From NCBI GenBank assembly GCA_964544145.1, contig CAZJAT010000008.1, positions 1 to 64,000 on the forward strand: a DNA stretch of 64,000 nt, read 5' to 3'. The stretch's first letter is position 1; each line of letters opens with the position of its first letter. The position numbers and the translations under genes were made by a program. This document shows positions 37,683 to 47,408 of this stretch, in pieces. The notes under the pieces were generated by a model, which was not told where the DNA came from, searched no databases, and saw nothing but the letters and a program-made list of their open reading frames with translations. Source of the stretch: CAZJAT01 sp964544145 (GTDB taxonomy: Bacteria; Hydrothermota; 32-111).

Positions 37683-38693
37683 ATGATAAAAAACAGCATT
37701 AAGGAACTTGTTGATATTGATTCACCATCCGGCTATACGGATAATATTATTGATTATCTAATAAAACACCTCAAAGGAATGAATTACATACTAAGTAAAA
37801 CACATAAAGGAGCTTTGATTGTAAGCACATCTGATAAACCGCGATATGCTGTATCAGGCCATATAGACACATTGGGCGGTATGGTAAAGGAGATTAAGGG
37901 AGATGGTTCGCTCATTCTCACACAGATTGGCGGATGGCCTGTCAATTCATTTGAAGGCGAATATGTATCTGTAATGACATCAGACGGAAATCGCATCAGA
38001 GGTACATTTCTTCTTCAAAATCCTGCTGCGCATGTAAACAGGGATGTTCAGTCAGCAAAGAGGGACATGAGTATAATGCATGTGAGACTGGATGCTCATA
38101 CATCATCACAAAAAGAAACATTATCATTGGGTATTTCGGTAGGAGATTTTGTATTTTTTGATCCAAGATTTGAGTTTACTGACACTGAATATATAAAGTC
38201 AAGATTTATGGATGACAAAGCATGTGCAGGAATAATGTATGATATTCTTATCAATGAATATGATTCCATCAAGGATGTGCCAATATCCTTTTTCTTTTCA
38301 AATTATGAGGAAGTAGGACACGGTGCATCAGCAGGATTTCCTGATTCAATAGAAGAATTGCTGGTAGCCGATATGGGTGTTGTCGGCAATGGTACAGAGG
38401 GTAATGAAAGATATGTATCAATATGCGCAAAAGACAGTTCAGGGCCGTATGATTACAAATTCAGAAGGGAATTGGAAAATCTTGCAATTAAGAATAAATT
38501 ACCTTATAAAACAGATGTTTTTCCATATTATGGTTCAGATGGTTCAGCTGCATTACGAGCCGGACATGATTACAGGGTTGCACTTATCGGACCGGGTGTA
38601 TCTGCTTCACATGGTGTTGAACGCGTTCATATGGATGGTTTAAAGGCAACCAAATCACTGATTTTAAAATATATAGATGCAAGAAAAAACTGA
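37683..38693 (+). CDS. M42-family aminopeptidase (glutamyl aminopeptidase-like)
   Basis: 336 residues from the ATG at 37683, with AGGAGG 5 nt upstream; an upstream in-frame start is ignored. Metal-binding motifs of the M42/M18/M20 fold: VSGHIDTLG, MDDKACAG, the catalytic NYEEVGHGAS, VADMG and the C-terminal HGVERVHMDG. It is a cobalt- or zinc-dependent cytosolic aminopeptidase that trims peptides, fitting a proteolytic lifestyle. It is the only clear plus-strand gene in the window. Confidence 0.94.
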   Translation: MIKNSIKELVDIDSPSGYTDNIIDYLIKHLKGMNYILSKTHKGALIVSTSDKPRYAVSGHIDTLGGMVKEIKGDGSLILTQIGGWPVNSFEGEYVSVMTSDGNRIRGTFLLQNPAAHVNRDVQSAKRDMSIMHVRLDAHTSSQKETLSLGISVGDFVFFDPRFEFTDTEYIKSRFMDDKACAGIMYDILINEYDSIKDVPISFFFSNYEEVGHGASAGFPDSIEELLVADMGVVGNGTEGNERYVSICAKDSSGPYDYKFRRELENLAIKNKLPYKTDVFPYYGSDGSAALRAGHDYRVALIGPGVSASHGVERVHMDGLKATKSLILKYIDARKN

Positions 38694-38711
38694 TTGACAG
38701 TATTGTGAATG

Positions 38712-38743
38712 ATTTAAATATTATAAATCAATAATATTTAAAT
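38712..38743. terminator. AT-rich palindrome between convergent genes, possible shared terminator
   Basis: ATTTAAATATTAT and its exact complement form a 13-bp stem with a 6-nt loop, spanning the miaA stop codon and lying about 18 bp after the M42 peptidase stop. No GC pairs strengthen it, so it is a weak candidate, but its position between convergent genes fits a bidirectional terminator. Confidence 0.4.
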
Positions 38744-39599
38744 TATTTGTAATTTCATTATCTTTGAGTATTTTATTGAAAAATGTTCTCTGTTGTTTTA
38801 TATACTGCATTGTATTTTTAATAATCATTTCTTTTGCTTCATTTATTGTTATAAATCCTTCAAGGTATTGAAGTATCTCATTATATCCAATTATTTTTTT
38901 TTCAAACAAAACTTGTTTGCTGAATTTGTCAGCAACATATCTTGTCTCATCAATTAACCCTCTCTTAAGCATATAATCTGTTCTTTCTATAATGCGTTTT
39001 CTCAATATATCCCTGTCCCTACGTATATAGGTTATGCTATTTATATAAAGATTTGGTTTAATTTTTTTCTTATAAAAATGACTTATAGGAATTCCTGTTT
39101 CCCTGATCACCTCAATGGATCTCAATATCCTTTGTTTGTCATTGGGATTCAATTGTCTTGCCCTCTCCGGGTCTTTATCTTTCAGCTCAGAATAGAGTTT
39201 CAGAAGTCCCTGTTCTTTGCACTCACATTCAAGACTGGTTCTTGTATTAGCTGATATTTTCGGTATTTCCGATATTCCGTTTAATAGTATATTGAGATAA
39301 AAAGGTGTACCTGCACTTATTACAAAGTGTTTGTCTCTTAGCATTAATTCAATGGCATTATTCACAAATTCCATCACATCATATGCCTGGTCAATACGTA
39401 CGATATCTATCATGTGATGTTTTATTCTATTGAGGATTTGTATGTCGGGTTTTGCTGTACCTATATCCAGACCAATGTAAATCTGCCTGGAATCGCAATT
39501 TAGTATTTCTGTATCTGTTCCATCAAAACTAGATGCAATATACTCTGTTTTGCCGCTGCCTGTTTCTCCTATTAGTATATCTACTGTCTTTTGAACCAT
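38721..39599 (-). CDS. miaA: tRNA dimethylallyltransferase
   Basis: 292 residues. P-loop GETGSGKTEY, then NCDSRQIYIGLDIGTAKP, HHMIDIV and LNPNDKQRILRSIEVI, all typical of MiaA. It adds the dimethylallyl group to A37 of tRNAs reading U-starting codons. It starts 19 nt before the end of mutL, a common gene pairing. Confidence 0.97.
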   Translation of the reverse strand: MVQKTVDILIGETGSGKTEYIASSFDGTDTEILNCDSRQIYIGLDIGTAKPDIQILNRIKHHMIDIVRIDQAYDVMEFVNNAIELMLRDKHFVISAGTPFYLNILLNGISEIPKISANTRTSLECECKEQGLLKLYSELKDKDPERARQLNPNDKQRILRSIEVIRETGIPISHFYKKKIKPNLYINSITYIRRDRDILRKRIIERTDYMLKRGLIDETRYVADKFSKQVLFEKKIIGYNEILQYLEGFITINEAKEMIIKNTMQYIKQQRTFFNKILKDNEITNNLNIIDL

Positions 39600-41242
39600 T
39601 TTTCCACTTCTTCCTCTTCAAAATACTTTAATGTGGGTCTTCCATGAGGACATGCAAATGGGTTTGAGCATGAGAACAAATCAGAAAATATCTTTGCCAT
39701 TTCATATTCACTGAGCTTTTTGCCGGCCTTCACAGCACTTCTGCAGGCAATCATCTTAATAATCTCATCAATAATAGCAATATTCTCATTTTTTCTTATA
39801 TCATCCATTAATAAATTAAAATCATTTGCATCAAAATGGTTTTCTATGAGTGAAGGTATCCCTTCTACCAGTATTACATCCCTTCCGAATGTTCTTGTTT
39901 GAAATCCGCTTTTTGAAAGCATATCCTTAATCTTATCATACAATTCCATTGAATCCGCATCCATCTTGACTGTGAATGAAAATAATAATTTTTGAGTATT
40001 AAGATTGCTTTTATTAGCAATAAATTTCTCATACATTATTCGTTCATGTGCAGCATGCTGATCTACAATATATAATCGATTTTTCAATTTTGTGATAATA
40101 TATTTATTCTTGAACTGATAGAAATAAGAACTGTCCCTGTTTCCCGTGATATTTGATGACAATTCAAATGTTTCAAATAATCCTGACTGTTCTGAATGTT
40201 CTTCATTCCTGTTTATCTGATAAATAGTTTCATCATTGTCTGTATTCTTCTGTTTAACAGCATATACCTGAACAGCGCTCCTTACAGCATTAATGATCAC
40301 TGGAAACAAATGACCTTCATTTCGGAATTTCACCTCTTTTTTTGCAGGATGAATATTCACATCCAGTTCTTCAGGAGGAAGCTCTATATAGATAATGTAG
40401 GGAACTGTTCTATGGGCAAGCTGAGTATCAAACGAGGTATAGAGAGCTCTTCTGACAAGAGGATTGAACACATATCTTCTATTTATAAACATATATGATA
40501 TCTTACTTTTCTTATCAGAGAAAATATCTGGTTTTCCTATATATCCCAGCACATGTATTCTATCTGACATATAATCAATTGAGTATGAATTTTCAATAAA
40601 ATAATCACCATTAATATCTTTCAGACGGCCTTCAATGTCAGTTTTATTGAGTGATTGAAGTACATTCCCATTACTGATGAATTTAAAAATCACCTGGGGA
40701 TTAACCATGGCAAGGTGTTCAAATTCTCGGATACAATGATTAAGTTCAATATTAGCACTCTTCATGAACTTACTTCTTGCCGGGAGATTATAGAATATAT
40801 TATCAACAGCTATTGATGTACCGTCATGTAATGATGATAATTGATCATTAATGATATGTCCTTCTTTCAATTCAATAGAATAAGCTTCTCCGCTATTCTT
40901 TTCGCAGGAATCAATAGACAGCAGAGATACTGATGATATGGCATGAAGTGCTTCCCCCCTGAAACCATATGTATTAATGGAATTAATATCTTCTGATGAT
41001 TTTATCTTGCTCGTTGAATGAGGTTCAGTGCATATCAGGAGATCATCATGACTCATGCCTGAACCATTATCAGTAATCCTGATTAGTGTCTTGCCTCCTT
41101 CATTTACTTCCACAATGATGTTATCAGCCCCTGCATCCAGAGCATTTTGCATCAATTCTCTTACTACTGATGATGGCCTTTCAATTATTTCACCAGCAGC
41201 TATAAGAGAATAAACTTTTTGAGACAGTCTATTAATCTTCAT
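39581..41242 (-). CDS. mutL: DNA mismatch repair protein MutL
   Basis: 553 residues. The N-terminal GHKL ATPase shows ELMQNALDAGAD, ITDNGSGMS and TYGFRGEAL. The C-terminal part has the endonuclease motif DQHAAHERIMYE (DQHA-x2-E-x4-E) and the zinc-binding CPHGRP, so it should nick DNA itself, as in bacteria without MutH. The start overlaps the EAL gene stop (TAATG). Confidence 0.97.
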   Translation of the reverse strand: MKINRLSQKVYSLIAAGEIIERPSSVVRELMQNALDAGADNIIVEVNEGGKTLIRITDNGSGMSHDDLLICTEPHSTSKIKSSEDINSINTYGFRGEALHAISSVSLLSIDSCEKNSGEAYSIELKEGHIINDQLSSLHDGTSIAVDNIFYNLPARSKFMKSANIELNHCIREFEHLAMVNPQVIFKFISNGNVLQSLNKTDIEGRLKDINGDYFIENSYSIDYMSDRIHVLGYIGKPDIFSDKKSKISYMFINRRYVFNPLVRRALYTSFDTQLAHRTVPYIIYIELPPEELDVNIHPAKKEVKFRNEGHLFPVIINAVRSAVQVYAVKQKNTDNDETIYQINRNEEHSEQSGLFETFELSSNITGNRDSSYFYQFKNKYIITKLKNRLYIVDQHAAHERIMYEKFIANKSNLNTQKLLFSFTVKMDADSMELYDKIKDMLSKSGFQTRTFGRDVILVEGIPSLIENHFDANDFNLLMDDIRKNENIAIIDEIIKMIACRSAVKAGKKLSEYEMAKIFSDLFSCSNPFACPHGRPTLKYFEEEEVEKWFKRQ

Positions 41243-42546
41243 TATTTGTTTATTTCTAATTTGGGGAACGGATAGGATGGTTTGGCAAAATAAAATCCCT
41301 GTCCGTATTTAATACCCAGACTCTTCAGCACTTTATACTCATCTTCTGTTTCTATACCCTCAGCAATTATATTTGCGCCGAGTCTCTCAGTAAATGGGAT
41401 AAGTGTTTCAAGAAGGTCTTTTTTAATAAGATTTTGATGAATATCCCTGATTAAAGCCATATCATATTTCAAAAAATCGGGTTTTATCTCTGCTATTGTT
41501 CTGAGGGATGAATACCCGGCTCCCATATCATCAATAGCAATTTTATAACCTTTGTCTTTCAATATCTTTATTGCTGTTGTGAATGCATTGTAATCACTTA
41601 CTGCAAGGCGTTCTGTTATCTCTATAACAACATCCTCATTACTCATACCATGTTCATTTAGAAATTTATCAAATTTGCTTGATTTGAATTCAGGGTCATA
41701 TATACCCTTGGCAGATGAATTTAAAAATAATTTTCTCCCATTCAGTTTCTCGGGAATATTTACTATTGCATTGGTCCTGCATATACGTTCAAGGTCCAGA
41801 AGCATATCTGTTTCAACTGCATAGGAAAATAGTATCTCTGTATTGGATAAAAATCCTGCATTCTGAACCCTTGCAAGGGCTTCATATCCCAATATGCTGA
41901 GATCTGCAAGGTCAACAAGAGGCTGATACACCATATTAATGTCATTATTGACAATTATGTATTCAAGGTTCAAATCCCTGTCCAGACGTGATTCTTCCTT
42001 CTGTACTTCAACCAGTCTTTTAGCCTTCTCAATAGCTGATTGAATTTGTCTTTCAGTCCTCATCATTGTCTGTTTTTTTATAAATGAATATCCGAATCTG
42101 AATACCCGTGTTGCAAATACATAATCCGGTTCCCAACCTGGTAATTCCGTTTCCAGAATATCATTCATCTCATGGATCATTCTCTCCATGGATGAAACAG
42201 TAATCGCATTGCCTGCCTTATCTTTGGGAAATATGATGATAATTTCTCCCGAGCGGACTGATGTTAAACCTATAAGTGTAGATGCCGGGAACATCTCTTT
42301 TTTTATTGAATTTATTCGATTGACAGATAATCTCATTAATTTATCAAAAACCTGCCATCCATATAGTGATTCAATATCCTTTGATATATCAATATAAATA
42401 ACCCCGACTTTACCGTATTCATCAATCACCTTTCGAATATCTTCAATGATTACATGTAATACTGGTAATCCGGTATTCATATCATATAAACAACTCTTGA
42501 ATTTCAGCCATTCCGTATGAAGCTTGAAATAATCATTCTCGTTCAT
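41242..42546 (-). CDS. EAL-domain protein with a degenerate GGDEF domain
   Basis: 434 residues, soluble. Residues 1-180 form a GGDEF-like fold whose active-site loop reads SVRSGEIIII, so diguanylate cyclase activity is unlikely. The EAL domain keeps the key residues: YEALAR, LFLNSS, EITER, AIDDMGAGYSSL (DDFG loop as DDMG), KYD and AEGIET. It is therefore a plausible cyclic-di-GMP phosphodiesterase, perhaps regulated by GTP binding to the degenerate half. It follows a response regulator by 2 nt, suggesting a shared pathway. Confidence 0.9.
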   Translation of the reverse strand: MNENDYFKLHTEWLKFKSCLYDMNTGLPVLHVIIEDIRKVIDEYGKVGVIYIDISKDIESLYGWQVFDKLMRLSVNRINSIKKEMFPASTLIGLTSVRSGEIIIIFPKDKAGNAITVSSMERMIHEMNDILETELPGWEPDYVFATRVFRFGYSFIKKQTMMRTERQIQSAIEKAKRLVEVQKEESRLDRDLNLEYIIVNNDINMVYQPLVDLADLSILGYEALARVQNAGFLSNTEILFSYAVETDMLLDLERICRTNAIVNIPEKLNGRKLFLNSSAKGIYDPEFKSSKFDKFLNEHGMSNEDVVIEITERLAVSDYNAFTTAIKILKDKGYKIAIDDMGAGYSSLRTIAEIKPDFLKYDMALIRDIHQNLIKKDLLETLIPFTERLGANIIAEGIETEDEYKVLKSLGIKYGQGFYFAKPSYPFPKLEINK

Positions 42547-42548
42547 GC

Positions 42549-42938
42549 TTAGCCTTTTTTGTCGAAGATTTTAAAAACGTCATTAACCCTTGACACTAAC
42601 TCTTCAGGAGAAAACGGTTTAGTGATATAATCAATTGCCCCCTCTTGAAGACCAATGAGCTTATTCTTTACATCGGTTTTACAGGTCAACATTGATACCG
42701 GAATCTTTCTTGTGTTTTCATCTGTGTGCAGCATTTTCAGGATCTCCCATCCATCCATTACAGGCATCATTATATCCAGCAGGATAAGATCTGGTTTATC
42801 TTGAATAGCTGACCTTATGCCGTCTTCACCATTCATTGCAATAAATACATTGTAACCTTTATTGGTGAGAATAATCTTAATTAAATTAAGAATGTCTTCA
42901 TCATCATCAATTACAAGTATTCTCTTATTGTCTGCCAT
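42549..42938 (-). CDS. Stand-alone response regulator receiver protein
   Basis: 129 residues, a single CheY-like receiver domain: acidic pair VIDDDED, phospho-acceptor LILLDIMMP, Thr/Ser switch in SMLTCK and the Lys in ITKPFSP. It has no output domain. It sits directly after a membrane histidine kinase (no gap) and before an EAL protein. Confidence 0.95.
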   Translation of the reverse strand: MADNKRILVIDDDEDILNLIKIILTNKGYNVFIAMNGEDGIRSAIQDKPDLILLDIMMPVMDGWEILKMLHTDENTRKIPVSMLTCKTDVKNKLIGLQEGAIDYITKPFSPEELVSRVNDVFKIFDKKG

Positions 42939-44291
42939 TTACCCCTCCTTTGGCATAATCGGAATACTTATAGTGAAACTGCTGCCTCTGCCAATAATTG
43001 AGCTCACAACAATTTCTCCTCTATGTTCCGCAATAATATTTTTTGCTATAGTCAAACCTAAACCAATGCCTGGGTATTTTCTATTCTCATCCTGGTCAAC
43101 TTGATAAAATCGTTCAAAAATTCTATCAAGCTTGCCCGGAGGCACCCCTACACCGGTATCTGTTATCTTCACAACTGCATGATTAATTTTGTCAATTTTC
43201 TTCTCATATGCAATTATATCAATATTACCATTTTTATTGGTAAATTTCAAGGCATTGTTTAAAATATTATTATATACTTCATATAGAGCAATCCGATTCC
43301 CGTAAACAGGCGTTTTCAGATTGTCAATATTTATATTTAGATTTATACCATTCTCATTGAAATCGTGCTCATATACATTAATAACATCAATAATCAATTT
43401 TTTAAGGGAAAACAATTCCTTTTCAAGTGCAAATGTTTCATCTTTTGCGTAATTCAATATCTGTTCAATCTGTTTCAGCAGCACATCAACATTTCTCCTT
43501 GCGACTTGAAGACCGGAACGCTGTCCCTCATTGATATTACCCATCTTTCCGCTGTAAATATAATCAAGATAACCCTTAATCTTTGTCAATGGAGATCTAA
43601 GTTCATGTGACACATTCTCTATTATGCCTGTTTTGAGAACATCCTTATTGCGCAGTGATGAGTTCTCCCTTTCAAGTTCTTCAATTCTGGATTTATACAT
43701 GGAAAGCTTTCTGTTAAAATCAGCTGAATAATTGTCAAATATCTTCAAAATGACCAAAAGGTCTTCATCATAATCCAGTATATTCCTCAATGTACCGCTA
43801 TCAGTGTGCTCTATTTGATTTATGATAACTGCAATCTCCCTTTTTCTGTTTAAATAAATCATTATTAGATAAACAAGCAATGATAATAAGAATATTACAA
43901 TTACAGCTGAAGTTACAATTAGATAGAATTCATATATAGGTGTGCTGTTCTTGTGAATAATCATTATACTCGAGATACTGCTGATCTGTACTGTTTGAAC
44001 ATTCCTGTACTTGTTAATATCATCCGGGTTAAATCCAGGTCTTGCGATTATATATTTATCATCAAAATTGTCTGTCTTATATATAATAATGGCCTCTATA
44101 GATGCCGGAAGCAGCATGGTTCCCTGTTTGATGGAGTCAAGATTCTCTTGTATAATCATAACCATTTCATCAAGCTTCTTCTTTTCAGTGTCCATGATAT
44201 TTAAATATATAATATTGAAAAATACAATAAAGAAAATTAGCAAAAATATGACAATGAAGATATTTAGTTTAAATTGTCTGTTTATTTTCAT
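42939..44291 (-). CDS. Membrane sensor histidine kinase
   Basis: 450 residues. Membrane segments at about 11-30 and 127-148 enclose a small outer sensor domain. The HisKA motif is NVSHELRSPLTKIKGYL; the HATPase shows NNILNNALKFTN, TDTGVGVPPGKLDRIFERFYQ and GIGLGLTIAKNI. It probably phosphorylates the receiver protein encoded next to it. The start has only a weak ribosome site. Confidence 0.95.
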   Translation of the reverse strand: MKINRQFKLNIFIVIFLLIFFIVFFNIIYLNIMDTEKKKLDEMVMIIQENLDSIKQGTMLLPASIEAIIIYKTDNFDDKYIIARPGFNPDDINKYRNVQTVQISSISSIMIIHKNSTPIYEFYLIVTSAVIVIFLLSLLVYLIMIYLNRKREIAVIINQIEHTDSGTLRNILDYDEDLLVILKIFDNYSADFNRKLSMYKSRIEELERENSSLRNKDVLKTGIIENVSHELRSPLTKIKGYLDYIYSGKMGNINEGQRSGLQVARRNVDVLLKQIEQILNYAKDETFALEKELFSLKKLIIDVINVYEHDFNENGINLNINIDNLKTPVYGNRIALYEVYNNILNNALKFTNKNGNIDIIAYEKKIDKINHAVVKITDTGVGVPPGKLDRIFERFYQVDQDENRKYPGIGLGLTIAKNIIAEHRGEIVVSSIIGRGSSFTISIPIMPKEG

Positions 44292-44300
44292 ATATAAATC

Positions 44301-44996
44301 TTAATATAATTTCTCATTATTTTCAACAGATTTAAATCGCTTTGCAATATATATAAATGGTGTATCCAATAAAGCTATTGCTGCCTTCATCACATATGTT
44401 GTTATCATAATTGAAATGAAGATTTCCTTGCTAACAACATTCCAGAATGCTATTGTGACAAATACAGATGTATCAATAAGTTGGGATACCATTGTTGAAG
44501 CATTATTCCTCAACCACAGTTTCTTTCCTCCTGTTTTCTTTTTATAAACATTGTAAATCCAGACATCATGGAGCTGTGATATTAGATACGCAATTACTGA
44601 TGCCAATGCAATTCTAGGCATCATTGAAAATATATTCCTCATTGATTCATTGATAAAATCATCCGGAGCAGGCACAAAAAGCAGTGCAGCCTGCATGAAA
44701 ACAGTCATCAGCAGCATTGCTCCAAATCCGAAGAAAACTCCCTTATAGGCCTCTTTTCTTCCATAGAACTCACCCAATAGATCTGTTGCAAAATATATGG
44801 ACCCATACAGAATATTCCCAAGTGTTACAGTCACAGAAAAGAGATTAACAAGTTTCAGCACCTGTATATTGCATAATATGATATTTACACCAATAAGTAC
44901 AAATAATCCTTCTTTGCCGAATTTCAGAAATACAAGGATTGTTACACTCAGGTCAATAAGTAGAAATATTATCCACAGAATTTCATTGTTTATCAT
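44301..44996 (-). CDS. Queuosine-precursor transporter, YhhQ/VUT family
   Basis: 231 residues from the ATG at 44996, overlapping the previous stop (ATGA). Six or more membrane segments, with the family pattern GNILYGSIYFATDLLGEFYGRKEAYKG, VASVIAYLISQLHDVWIY-like spacing and a final MKAAIALLDTPFIY. YhhQ imports preQ0 or preQ1 for queuosine synthesis in tRNA. Its presence suggests precursor salvage. Confidence 0.9.
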   Translation of the reverse strand: MINNEILWIIFLLIDLSVTILVFLKFGKEGLFVLIGVNIILCNIQVLKLVNLFSVTVTLGNILYGSIYFATDLLGEFYGRKEAYKGVFFGFGAMLLMTVFMQAALLFVPAPDDFINESMRNIFSMMPRIALASVIAYLISQLHDVWIYNVYKKKTGGKKLWLRNNASTMVSQLIDTSVFVTIAFWNVVSKEIFISIMITTYVMKAAIALLDTPFIYIAKRFKSVENNEKLY

Positions 44997-45448
44997 CTGA
45001 ATTTTATATCCCAATTATAAGGAATCTTATCAGTATTAAAAGGAAGACGCAGTTCATCGGGCTTTTTCCTATTATATAGTTCTGTAATTATTGATATAAC
45101 AATGGATTCATCATCCCTTATGTTTTTCCATCCATGGTAGACTCCTGGGGGTATAGTAATAAGCTTATTATTCTGATCACCAATAAAGAATTCCTCAATA
45201 TTCCCTTTTGTTGATGAATCATCTCTTCCATCAAAAAGTACTAGTTTTATCATACCCTTTACACATGTAACAAAATCAGTCTGAATTTTATGGCAATGCC
45301 AGGCTTTTATTACTCCGGGATAATTTGTAGTCATATACATTTGACCGAATTTTTTGAATATCCTGTCATCTGTTCTTAATATTTCCATCAATCTTCCCCT
45401 CTCATCACAGATAGCATTCAATTCTTTTATCTCTACATTGTTTATCAT
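44993..45448 (-). CDS. dTDP-4-dehydrorhamnose 3,5-epimerase-like cupin protein
   Basis: 151 residues, a single RmlC-like barrel. KAWHCHKIQTDFVTCVKG and IPPGVYHGWKNI match the RmlC family, but it is shorter than classic RmlC (about 180 residues), so the substrate may be another nucleotide sugar. No other sugar-nucleotide gene is adjacent. It starts 7 nt after the Na/Pi transporter stop. Confidence 0.8.
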   Translation of the reverse strand: MINNVEIKELNAICDERGRLMEILRTDDRIFKKFGQMYMTTNYPGVIKAWHCHKIQTDFVTCVKGMIKLVLFDGRDDSSTKGNIEEFFIGDQNNKLITIPPGVYHGWKNIRDDESIVISIITELYNRKKPDELRLPFNTDKIPYNWDIKFR

Positions 45449-45455
45449 ATTTTCC

Positions 45456-47408
45456 TCACTTCTGTTGTTCTTTTATATAATAGCACATTTTATATGAATG
45501 AAAGTTGACTCTCTCATAATCATTTAGAATATCAAGATGCAAGGTTGATGTTTCAATTGATTCTTTGACTGCATTAGTCATCCGCTGGAGATGTCTCATA
45601 TGCAGATTATTCAGTTCATTCAAAACAGTTTTTCTTCTTCTTAGTATATGTTCGGCTTCATCCGCATCATACAGAGTCATAAGACCTATTGTTCTTGATA
45701 TGGTCTTTTTTACTTCTGTATACATTAATTTTATATCTTGCATTCCCTCTTCGGAAAAATAGTAATTATTGTCTATCTTCTTTCTAGCACTGACCATTAG
45801 ATTCTTTGAAACAATATCCCCTATATGCTCAATCTCATCAACAATGAAGAGAAAGGATTTAATCTTTGCAGTCAGGTCAGGTGATAATTCCTCTTCAGAC
45901 AGGTGCACAAGGAAAAGTGTTATCTCTTTTTCATATCTATCAATTTCATCATCGCTCTTTATAAGGTCATCCAGCATTACAGTATCATTTGTTTTCAGAA
46001 CTGTATATGATTTATCAAATAGATCATATGATAATTGCGCCATTTTTATTATTTTATTGTAAATATGACCCAAAGCAAGTGTAGGCGTTTTACTCATTGA
46101 TTCATTGATCATATTTGTATTTAATACATAGGGTTCCAGTTTATGCATTTTTTCACCTATTTTGTTTATAAGAGGTATAAGCATCATAATGCTAATTGCA
46201 AATATTATATTGAATAGTAAATGCATATTTGCTATGCCTCGTGCATCTGTGCCCAGGAATGAATATGCTTGACCGAAATTCAATACTATAACAAGGAATA
46301 ATGCTCCTATGAGCAGTTTCATCAATGCATTCACTATAGCAACATACCGAGCCTTCCTATTTCCTTTCATGCTTGCCAATGTCGCAGTAAATGTTGTACC
46401 AAGATTTGCTGCTGCAATCATAATAACAGCACCGGTAAACGGTATCTGTCCGGTTGCGGCAAAACCCATCACAAGGGCAACTGTTACTGCTGAGGAATGA
46501 ACAGAGAATGTGAATATAGCAGTCAGTATAAACAGCAGTACAGGGTTTGTCTGCAGGAATAGAATGATAGATTCAAAGACAGCGGTATTCTGAATTGGTA
46601 TAATGGCAGTTGACATTGTTTTTATTGCAAGAAAAATTAAACCAAAACCCATCATCACAGCGCCTATGTTCTTCATCTTTCGTATTTTATCATAAAAAAC
46701 AAAACCCAGTATAATCATCATCAATGAAAAGAAAGAAATATCAAATGCAATAATCTGAACAACTATTGAGGTACCTATTGCTGAACCGGCGAGCATTGCC
46801 ATTGCTCCGGTAATCCCTATAAGCTGATCAGAAACAAAACTGGTTATCATGACTGAAAATACAGTGGAAGATTGAAGCATGACAGTCAGTATTATTCCTG
46901 CTAATGTACCTTTCGCGGGAGAATCGGATAGATTCCACAATATTTCTTTCAATCTGTGACCAGAGATATGCGATAATCCTTTTGAAGTATACCGCAGACC
47001 TATCATAAAGAAAACAAGCCCTAAAAGCACATTCAGGATAACTATGTAAAACTGAACCCTCTCTTTTATTTCAAATGAGAAATTTATATCCTTTTCTTTA
47101 TTCTGTGATAAAACCTCAACCCAATACTGTGCCGGTTTCAAGTCATTAGGATTAATACGAATACGGAATATCTCCATAGAATCGGCAGTAATCATGATTG
47201 TATCATTCCCTGGAGGCCAGATAATATAATATGATATAGAATCATATGATGTAAATTTCAAATCAAATGGTTCGCTTGCATCTGAAACGGATATATGATT
47301 ATTGGAAATATCTTTATTCTCAGGATCCTTCAAATAATTGCATTTATGTGCAAATACCGATATTGTCACTAAAACAGCAAATAAAAACAGTATGAGTTTT
47401 TTATACAT
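45456..47408 (-). CDS. Na/phosphate cotransporter with PhoU-like domain
   Basis: About 650 residues from the ATG at 47408, which begins a signal-like segment (KLILFLFAVLVTISVFA). A 100-residue outer domain follows, then the duplicated NptA-type core with QSSTVFSVMITSF and HSSAVTVALVMG repeats, and a C-terminal PhoU-like helical domain (about 440-640, DEIDRYEKEI). It imports phosphate, or an anion, with sodium. The outer domain is an extra compared with the usual architecture. The start overlaps the pseudouridine synthase gene by 8 nt. Confidence 0.9.
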   Translation of the reverse strand: MYKKLILFLFAVLVTISVFAHKCNYLKDPENKDISNNHISVSDASEPFDLKFTSYDSISYYIIWPPGNDTIMITADSMEIFRIRINPNDLKPAQYWVEVLSQNKEKDINFSFEIKERVQFYIVILNVLLGLVFFMIGLRYTSKGLSHISGHRLKEILWNLSDSPAKGTLAGIILTVMLQSSTVFSVMITSFVSDQLIGITGAMAMLAGSAIGTSIVVQIIAFDISFFSLMMIILGFVFYDKIRKMKNIGAVMMGFGLIFLAIKTMSTAIIPIQNTAVFESIILFLQTNPVLLFILTAIFTFSVHSSAVTVALVMGFAATGQIPFTGAVIMIAAANLGTTFTATLASMKGNRKARYVAIVNALMKLLIGALFLVIVLNFGQAYSFLGTDARGIANMHLLFNIIFAISIMMLIPLINKIGEKMHKLEPYVLNTNMINESMSKTPTLALGHIYNKIIKMAQLSYDLFDKSYTVLKTNDTVMLDDLIKSDDEIDRYEKEITLFLVHLSEEELSPDLTAKIKSFLFIVDEIEHIGDIVSKNLMVSARKKIDNNYYFSEEGMQDIKLMYTEVKKTISRTIGLMTLYDADEAEHILRRRKTVLNELNNLHMRHLQRMTNAVKESIETSTLHLDILNDYERVNFHSYKMCYYIKEQQK

